DNA of 64,000 nucleotides from Panicum virgatum (Eukaryota > Streptophyta > Magnoliopsida > Poales > Poaceae). Shown piece after piece: positions 58,258 through 64,000 of the stretch. A program made the position numbers and the translations under genes. The stretch is taken from NCBI RefSeq assembly GCF_016808335.1, contig NC_053153.1:30201590-30265589 (forward strand). The letters run 5' to 3'. The notes under the pieces are model-generated. The model did not search any database, was not told the DNA's origin, and worked only from the letters and a program-made list of their open reading frames with translations. Numbering within the stretch: the first letter of the stretch is position 1; every line of letters starts with the position of its first letter.

Positions 58258-58446
58258 GTCCTGGTTTAGGGCCATTATGACTCCCAACTAACGAATAAGC
58301 GTTCTACCGAGGTGTTTCAGTGAGACTGTGGGTAATGGGATCCCAGTAGTGCATCAAGCTACAGACGACGCATTAGTCCGGTACTTTCTGTTACTACTAA
58401 GGGTGAACATTAGTATAATACGAACATTAGCCTTAACCGTTCGATC
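58258..58446 (+). other. Copia 3' untranslated region
   Basis: Short stretch between the stop codon and the polypurine tract, no coding signal. Confidence 0.6.
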
Positions 58447-58457
58447 AAGTGGGAGAA
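58447..58457 (+). promoter_or_regulatory. Polypurine tract of the copia element
   Basis: AAGTGGGAGAA directly before the 3' LTR. Confidence 0.75.
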
Positions 58458-58959
58458 TGTTGGAAATAAATATTTCAGTTAAGATATTGTGATCTTCACT
58501 ATTAAGGAAGCGTTTAAACTATCTAAACGCGATTAAGGAAACCTAATGATATAACCCTAATGGGCTGTGATCAGCAGGCCCATTAGGCCCGTTTCCAGAG
58601 GCTGGCCCCCAGCCCCACAGTGCCTATAAATATAAGGTCGTGGTTAGCACCTTAATTAATCCATTCACGTCATTCTAAAACCCTAGCCACCGCTAGTCTG
58701 ATCGCTAAAGGCACTGGAGGGGTTTGGAAGGCCAAGCACTCCCGTTGGCGCCCGGAGGACGCCGATTCGCCGCTGCGTCTTCTACACCGACAAGATCGCC
58801 TACTTCCTCTACGGATCAGGCGTAAATGGCTGCTGCAACTGCTAACGCTGGTATAATGTTTACCAATTTATTCCGCATTAGATTGATTTGTCATGAACTA
58901 GGTTATGTTAAGATCTTGGGTTATTAGCCTCTAATGTTTAAGCCTGGCTAATTCTAACA
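58458..58959 (+). repeat. 3' LTR of the copia element
   Basis: 502 bp, TGTTGGAAATAAATATTTC to TTCTAACA. It differs from the 5' LTR at six sites. Confidence 0.95.
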
Positions 58960-59382
58960 GTGGTGCCACGCAAACCTTTGGCCGACTTTCTTTTTCTGCC
59001 GTTAGATTTGGTTGTTGGGTATCACAATCTGTGGTCCGTAACAATCAACCTGTGCCAACAAAAAGCAAATTATTGGAAACCAAGTGCAAGTGCTAGAATC
59101 GGGTAAGAACTATTTCAGAAGAGCACATTTGAAGCCCTTTTTCGTGCATGCTGCTTTTTTCAAGCGATTTTCCCATTTTCAGGAGCAGATTGCAGGTCAG
59201 GATGTAGGTCAAGAGATGCAAGAAGTTAAGAACAATCGAGGGAGGGAAAGCGAGCATGCAACCGAACAAGAAGAGCTTCCATCTCTCATTCAAGTTTGCT
59301 ACATGCTTCTAAGATCTTAAGGACCATGATTTACAAAACAAATATTCAGACATTAAAGCAGAAATAAGAACCATGAACACAC

Positions 59383-59565
59383 CTCTTTAATCGCCTCCAG
59401 ATCCTTGCGCCAAGTTCCAACCAAAAACAAGAACAAGAGGCTCCTTGATCCTGAGATAGGCCTGCGAAGCAGAAAGCTATTTTGGTGAAGTTCAGGGCCA
59501 ATGGAGAGGAGATTTAGGAGGAACAGAATCTAAATGGGGTGGTGGCCATACAGGGAAGGTGGGTG
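59383..59565 (-). other. Probable 5'-UTR exon of IQM
   Basis: On the minus strand, pyrimidine-rich leader-like text runs from about 59,565 to the donor GATTAAAGAG|GTGTGTTC. It lies about 30 bases below a TATA-like motif. The start coordinate is estimated from that distance. Confidence 0.35.
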
Positions 59566-59595
59566 TCAGGAGGTCAAGGCCCTGCAGCCTGCAGC

Positions 59596-59603
59596 TATAA
59601 ATA
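59596..59603 (-). promoter_or_regulatory. Candidate TATA box of IQM
   Basis: TATTTATA on the minus strand (TATAAATA on the plus strand), about 30 bases upstream of the proposed leader exon. The motif is near-symmetric, so it could equally serve a plus-strand transcript. Confidence 0.35.
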
Positions 59604-60662
59604 ACAAAGCAAAACTTGGGCTGTCCTATCCTAGTGCCTTGATTAAAGAAAGGCTCACTGGCAGATTTGGTGAATTAAAAACACACTACACAACAGGCTA
59701 ACATGTTCTGTGTAATACTGCAAATGAGAGTTTTGTCCACATTAGTTAGGAGACATGCAAGCTTGGAAGAGAGAGCTTTCACACTAGTCCTCCTTGAAGA
59801 AACCATTCTGAAAGGTTTTTAAAGCAGGGGGGAAAGAGTGTGTTGGCAACAGATGGCCGGTCTATTCTGACTGTTTTTTTTTTTGCCTCGTTTGTTTCTA
59901 TTATCTTCAAGCGAATCCAATTTAGAAAGCGCGAAAACGAAGGAAGTGGAGGTCTCTGTTGTTAGCACTTATTTTTGAAGGAGGTATTTAGACGCATTTA
60001 CTTATCTGGTGGTTACGTTTTGTGTAAAAATCTTAGCTGAAAAAGAATTCCGGTCATCTTTACTTTAGTCTGGTTTCTTTGGGGGCTTTTGCGAGGTTAG
60101 AACAGGTCAGGAGCATTATTCTGCCGACACATAACGTCATCTTAAAGACATTAGCCGTTGCTATTAAAATGGAGATCTCGTAATCTATGTTCTTATCCAA
60201 GTCTAAGTCACAAAAGAAGCATCACTTTAAGTTGGTAGTTGCTGAATCTTACTTGAAGAACCACTAACCCTTTGCCAAATGATAGCTAATCTTGAGCTGC
60301 AAGATCGGGATGGCCCTTTTGTAATACCCTTTTTGAGAGGGATGTCATCCAGCAGAGGGCCCTTTCGCCCATTCCTAGCTTTTGCCCATTATTGCAACCG
60401 GACAGTGACTTGTCACACGCAAAAAAAAAGGGGAAAGTAAAAGGTTGCAGATTGTTTAGCTAGCATCTCGGTAAAAGAATGCTAGCTAGATTACATCAGA
60501 CTTTAGCATCGTGGCCATCGTATTTTTCCTCTCTCTCTTTTTCTTTTTTCGAAAGGGGAATTCAAAAAGAGCTGAAGTCTCCTGCGGTCAGTGCTGCGTA
60601 CGGACAGGAACTAAAATGCATCTGTGTTTACAAAGGTGTTTCCCCCGGAACCGGCGATCTTA
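59604..60662. other. IQM upstream region, no gene seen
   Basis: AT-rich sequence with A/T runs (59,872-59,884; 60,421-60,429). No coding frame or repeat that I recognise. Confidence 0.4.
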
Positions 60663-60889
60663 GGCTGTCCGTAATGGTTAGTTATTTAGCTAACTAATCT
60701 GATGTGGCAACAAAAAAATTTGGAGAGAGAATAGTCACTAGCGACGAACAAATAACTGATTTATTTCACGTAGTTTAAAAATATATGAGAAGCATGTGAG
60801 TCCAATAGTATAAATTAGTCTTTTTTCTCTCTCACTTCTACATTAACAGACTATATAATTAGTACTAGTTATTATCATTGCGGATTCCC
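60663..60889. repeat. Tourist-like MITE (227 bp)
   Basis: Inverted ends GGCTGTCCGTAATGG and, reversed, GGGAATCCGCAATGA, flanked by TTA (60,660-60,662 and 60,890-60,892), as PIF/Harbinger-derived MITEs are. Confidence 0.7.
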
Positions 60890-61091
60890 TTACCGTTATT
60901 TGTTGAGTTTGCATAGTGTTTAATAACTGAACACATCTCTAAAGGTCCAAAAGACAGGCACGCTACTATTGAATATTCACCGACGCGGACGGCAGCTCTT
61001 GAAGCTTGAGATCATAGTCGGTGTGTGCGTGTCTACAAATCGAGGATATTATGTATATATAATAGTAGTAAAATAATGATGGAAGTAGTAA

Positions 61092-61317
61092 GGGTGTATT
61101 TAGTTGGTAAAAAAGTTTGGGTTTTAGTACTGTAGCACATTTCGTTGTTACTTGACAAATAATATCCAATTATAAACTAATTAAACTTAAAAAGCTCGTG
61201 ATAATAAGTTATATTGTGCAATTAGCTATTTTTTCAACTGTATTTAATATTTCATATATGTGTTCAAAAATTTAATGTGACGAATATTGTAGAATTTTTT
61301 TTGAACTAAACACCTCC
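61092..61317. repeat. Tourist-like MITE (226 bp)
   Basis: Inverted ends GGGTGTATTTAGTTGG and, reversed, GGAGGTGTTTAGTTC, flanked by TAA (61,089-61,091 and 61,318-61,320). Confidence 0.75.
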
Positions 61318-61444
61318 TAATAATCGAGTCAAAAGGTACATACGTATGCAGCACCGGCGTCGGCAGGCCGTACAGGCCGTACCGAGACCCGTCCTTGCAA
61401 GTACAGGTCAGAGCACCAGCTGTGCCCAGCTTTTTCCAACCAAA

Positions 61445-61770
61445 GCCCGTGTTTGGATGTAAAATTCCAAATTCCAAATTTTTTTTCGGCACCTTTATGG
61501 AGACTTAAATCTAGACGAAATAAAAAACGCATTGCGATTGCTGTCTATAAATGGCGAGACGAATCTAATTAACCTAATTATGCTGTAATTAGATGCTAAA
61601 TTGCTACAGTAATGCTACAGTAAACAACCTCTAATGATGGATTAATTAGGCTCGTTAGATTCGTCTCGCGATTTACAGACGAGTTCTGTAATTATTTTTA
61701 TGATTAGTCTACTTCAAATGTAGAAAGATTCTTTTTCAAAAAATTTACAACGCGCAACCAAACGGGGCCC
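61445..61770. repeat. MITE with GCGAGACGAATCTAAT core
   Basis: Ends GCCCGTGTTTGGATG and, reversed, GGGCCCCGTTTGGTTG. The interior carries GAGACGAATCTAATTAACCTAA and its partner TTAGATTCGTCTCGCG as a long inverted repeat. This is a frequent grass MITE type. The exact boundaries and target duplication are uncertain. Confidence 0.6.
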
Positions 61771-61772
61771 AA

Positions 61773-62026
61773 GGCTGTGTTTAGTACCCAACTTTTTCCA
61801 AAATTCCCATCACATCAAATTATTAAATGTACCAAAAGACCCATGCATAGAGTATGACATGTAAGTAAATAAAATAACAAATTTCATAGTTTAGATGTAT
61901 ATTTTGAGACGAATCTTTTGAGCCTAGTTACCCATAGTAGGATAATATTTACCACAAACAAATATAAAGTGCTATAGTACTTTTTAGTTCGCTACAGTGC
62001 CAATTTTGCAGGATCTAAACACAGCC
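61773..62026. repeat. MITE with GGCTGTGTTTAG ends
   Basis: The left end GGCTGTGTTTAGTACC and, reversed, the right end GGGCTGTGTTTAGATCC match over 13 bases. The interior contains GAGACGAATCTTTTGAGCCTA and CGCTACAGT. It abuts the preceding MITE with two bases between. The superfamily is not certain. Confidence 0.65.
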
Positions 62027-62104
62027 CAGGATGCACGAGGTGAGATGCAGGCAAGGCAAACCGGGTCGGATTATGGGATTAACCAGCGCAAACCGAGCCG
62101 CTTA

Positions 62105-62458
62105 GGGTAGTCCCAATGGTAGAAACTAACACGTTTCCATAGCAAATGAAATCATCTATAGAAACCATTCTTCACAGTGGTAGTGTCTTTGAGTAATAAT
62201 TGTTTTCTCTCTCTCCCAATTCCACTAATGGGGAGCATTGCATTAACCCCATAGAAATTAGTGGTTTCTCCCCAATGGAAAATTCATGATTTCTTGTGCA
62301 TTGGGTCAAGAGTAGACATGGTTTCTCCATGAGAAAACCATTTCTATGATTTGTACTCTCTTTCCTCATTAACTAGGCTGCCACATCACCATTTTGCTTA
62401 TTTGACAAGCTATTTAATAGAGATAGAAACTACCATTAATACTCCATTGGGAGTGCCC
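62105..62458. repeat. Tourist-like MITE (354 bp)
   Basis: Inverted ends GGGTAGTCCCAATGG and, reversed, GGGCACTCCCAATGG, flanked by TTA (62,102-62,104 and 62,459-62,461). Confidence 0.8.
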
Positions 62459-62592
62459 TTATGGACTCCGCCATTGCGCTGGACCGCTGGTCATGACCAA
62501 CGCAGGTTATTCCAATCTACTAGTAGTATGTTAATTTAGGGACCAATAGAGATAAATCGCAATTACTTCCTATTAGTTGTACAACTCCCTAA

Positions 62593-62699
62593 GACCAATC
62601 TCAGAGAGAGTGTCATGAGATGTGAGAGGAGTGTCATCACCATGACACTCCTCCGGCTCGGTTATCTAACCTTACAATGACACTGCCCACTGAGACTTC
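62593..62699. repeat. Tourist-like MITE (107 bp)
   Basis: Inverted ends GACCAATCTCAGAGAGAGTGTCA and, reversed, GAAGTCTCAGTGGGCAGTGTCA, flanked by TAA (62,590-62,592 and 62,700-62,702). Confidence 0.7.
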
Positions 62700-62702
62700 T
62701 AA

Positions 62703-63046
62703 ATTATTCAGAGATCGTTTGTTTTTGCGGATGCTACTAGATAATTCAATGGCTCGCACAGATCGCGCCGTTAGGGCTTTCTCATGGCTCCGTGCAGGGG
62801 CGGCAGCAGGAGCATCAGGATTAACTTTACAGGTAAGAGAAAAAAACAGAGTTACTAATAAACTTGTTTATCGGATTTTTTATTTTTCATAAATTTAGTG
62901 GGAGAAATTTCCTGAAATATGGATAGAAATAAGATATCACAATGCATAGAAATAAGAGGACATATGGATTAGGAGGAAAGATGGGTACGGATTCAAGATT
63001 ACTGAGAATTTTTATCAAACCAGTCACCATCAATAAACACGGTTAT
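62703..63046. other. Intergenic, no gene recognised
   Basis: Holds one short open frame (ending 62,892) beginning ARTDRAVRAFSWLRAGAAAG, followed by a GTAAGAG donor-like site (62,833). The family is not recognised and it may be a captured exon. Confidence 0.3.
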
Positions 63047-64000
63047 CACTGCTAGAAAATCTCTCATTAGTACCGGTCGGGAACCCCCGGTTTCTACCGG
63101 TTTTCCGACTGGTACCGCTCCTCCGGTACTAAGTGCACGCGTACTTAGTACCGGTCAGCTGGCCCGGTACTAAACGGCCCGTTTAGTACTGGTTGGTAAC
63201 ACACCAACCGGTACTAAACTGCTGGCCACGCCAGCAGCTAGGCCGAGCAGTTTAGTACCGGTTGGTAATACCAACCGGTACTAAACGATTTTTTTTTTCT
63301 TTTTGATGCTTTATATTTGTTCTCTTTTCCTTTCAATTTCAATTAATTAGTATTAGTACTCGTACTCGCAGCGGTTTGTGTATTCGTACTCGTACTCGTA
63401 TCTATAATTCGTATTTGTATATGGAGCAAAGCAAATAAAAAAATTATATACATATACATACATGGATAAAAGAAATGTTAGAAATTATATACATACATGG
63501 ATAAAGGACAATAATATTTACAAGTATGAATTCTCATAAGTTTTTTCCGACAAATTCTTCAATAATTCTAATCATCTGCATCGTCATCGGCACCGGCATC
63601 CTTCTTGCGGCGTTTGTTGAGTTTATCAGCTCGAGCCACACTTATCATTGGATCGGAATAAAATTCACCTTTTTGATTTATCACCTCATCCAACATGAAT
63701 CCACAGTGTGCTTCTTGAATTGCCCTGATTCTTTCCAGTTTGATGAGGTTCTCTTTCAGTCTCCGAATCTGTCAACAACAAATAAACACCAATAGTTTAA
63801 TTTAGTACCTACATGGAATTAGATACAAGAAATTGTTACTAATGTTATACGTACTTCGAAGTTTTCTTGTGTCACCCTCTTGGTTTCTCTGCAAAAAAAA
63901 GTGCATGTGCTCACATACGTAGTATCCGCAGAGGTTGGTTCCTTGTTGCTGTCTTAAACACTATATACATATATACATGTTATGAAATATTCATGCTGTT
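63047..64000. mobile_element. End of a CACTA transposon (runs off the window)
   Basis: CACTGCTAGAAAATCTCTC at 63,047 is a CACTA inverted terminus. It is followed by subterminal repeats of TTTAGTACCGGTTGGTAA and its inverse (63,070-63,290), as in grass En/Spm elements. The base triplet TAT (63,044-63,046) would be the 3-bp target duplication. The other end is outside the window. Confidence 0.85.
63568..63888 (-). CDS. CACTA-encoded protein, last two exons (partial)
   Basis: Two minus-strand exons with GT-AG borders: 63,855-63,888 (...ETKRVTQENFE) and 63,568-63,768 (IRRLKENLIKLERIRAIQEA, HCGFMLDEVINQKGEFYSDP, MISVARADKLNKRRKKDAGA, ending in an Asp run and TAG). Joined they keep one frame: QENFE-IRRLKEN. 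The helical, charged character with a basic stretch and acidic tail fits a transposon-encoded accessory protein, but I cannot name the family. Its position next to the subterminal repeats fits the last exons of a gene of the element. The rest lies beyond 64,000. Confidence 0.5.

Larger units (their letters stand above)
51892..58959 (+). mobile_element. Young, nearly intact copia retrotransposon
   Basis: Identical-length LTRs of 502 bp (51,892-52,393 and 58,458-58,959) with six substitutions between them (1.2%), a perfect GTGGT target duplication (51,887-51,891 and 58,960-58,964), a primer-binding site, a polypurine tract and a 1,382-codon open frame. It lies antisense to the IQM gene, 23 bp upstream of its ATG. 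At a commonly used grass rate of 1.3e-8 per site per year, six differences would mean under half a million years. Confidence 0.95.
51874..59382 (-). other. Probable 5'-UTR intron of IQM holding the copia element
   Basis: Inferred intron from donor GAG|GTGTGTTC (59,382) to acceptor CATCAG|GGGAAATGG (51,874), five bases before the ATG. Without the copia element (7,068 bp plus duplication) it would be about 436 bp, a normal plant size. The acceptor has little pyrimidine upstream, so the intron is plausible but unproven. Confidence 0.4.

Noticed and set aside
59084..59320. Plus-strand frame in the IQM upstream region
   Set aside because: Lies in the proposed IQM 5' intron and has no family match; the region has no coding bias.

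Overview
This window looks like a gene-poor, transposon-dense stretch of a grass nuclear genome (Poaceae, probably panicoid; the species cannot be told). The evidence is nested LTR retrotransposons with grass-type gypsy, copia and LINE proteins, Tourist-like MITEs with TTA/TAA target duplications, a CACTA end with TAGTACCGG subterminal repeats, and one conventional intron-containing plant gene. No bacterial features, CRISPR arrays or rRNA/tRNA genes were seen.

Left part (1-14,040): remnants of a minus-strand gypsy element carry a MITE and a solo LTR (254-7409, GGACC target duplications). The solo LTR is itself interrupted by a complete non-autonomous LTR element (2467-6474, GCGGC duplications, two 738-bp LTRs, a lone protease-like ORF). 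A second gypsy element (LTR, primer-binding site, start of gag; 8638-10083) is fused to a 5'-truncated L1-type LINE (to 12,436). The stretch 12,437-14,040 has no recognised gene.

Middle part (14,041-46,566): a gypsy LTR (14,041-16,783) is cut by a large minus-strand gypsy element called Y here (16,784-40,152; Tat-like, with an antisense extra ORF and a second RNase H). Y contains a second gypsy element, W (28,188-37,369), truncated inside its integrase. Y and W are each split by a further LTR insertion (23,669-24,880 and 32,883-34,565). Right of Y is a partial element Z with a 4.4-kb LTR. Beyond it, a 321-bp copy of Y's antisense ORF is joined at a 4-bp microhomology to a 595-bp copy of the sequence flanking Y's left end. 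All these elements look dead; three diagnostic stops are CAG-to-TAG changes.

Right part (46,567-64,000): a CACTA-like fragment, an unrecognised minus-strand exon-like locus and a PPR pseudogene scrap precede the one convincing host gene, an IQM-family (IQ-motif calmodulin-binding) gene on the minus strand. It has nine coding exons encoding 640 residues. A young copia element (51,892-58,959, GTGGT duplications, six differences between its 502-bp LTRs) sits 23 bp upstream of the IQM start codon, probably inside a 5'-UTR intron. Upstream lie at least six MITEs and the end of a CACTA transposon that runs off the window with two coding exons.

The most unusual non-gene signal is a pair of tandem 123-bp units (40,687-40,937) in the leader of element Z. 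Each unit folds into three successive hairpins, and two of the stems differ between units by compensatory changes.
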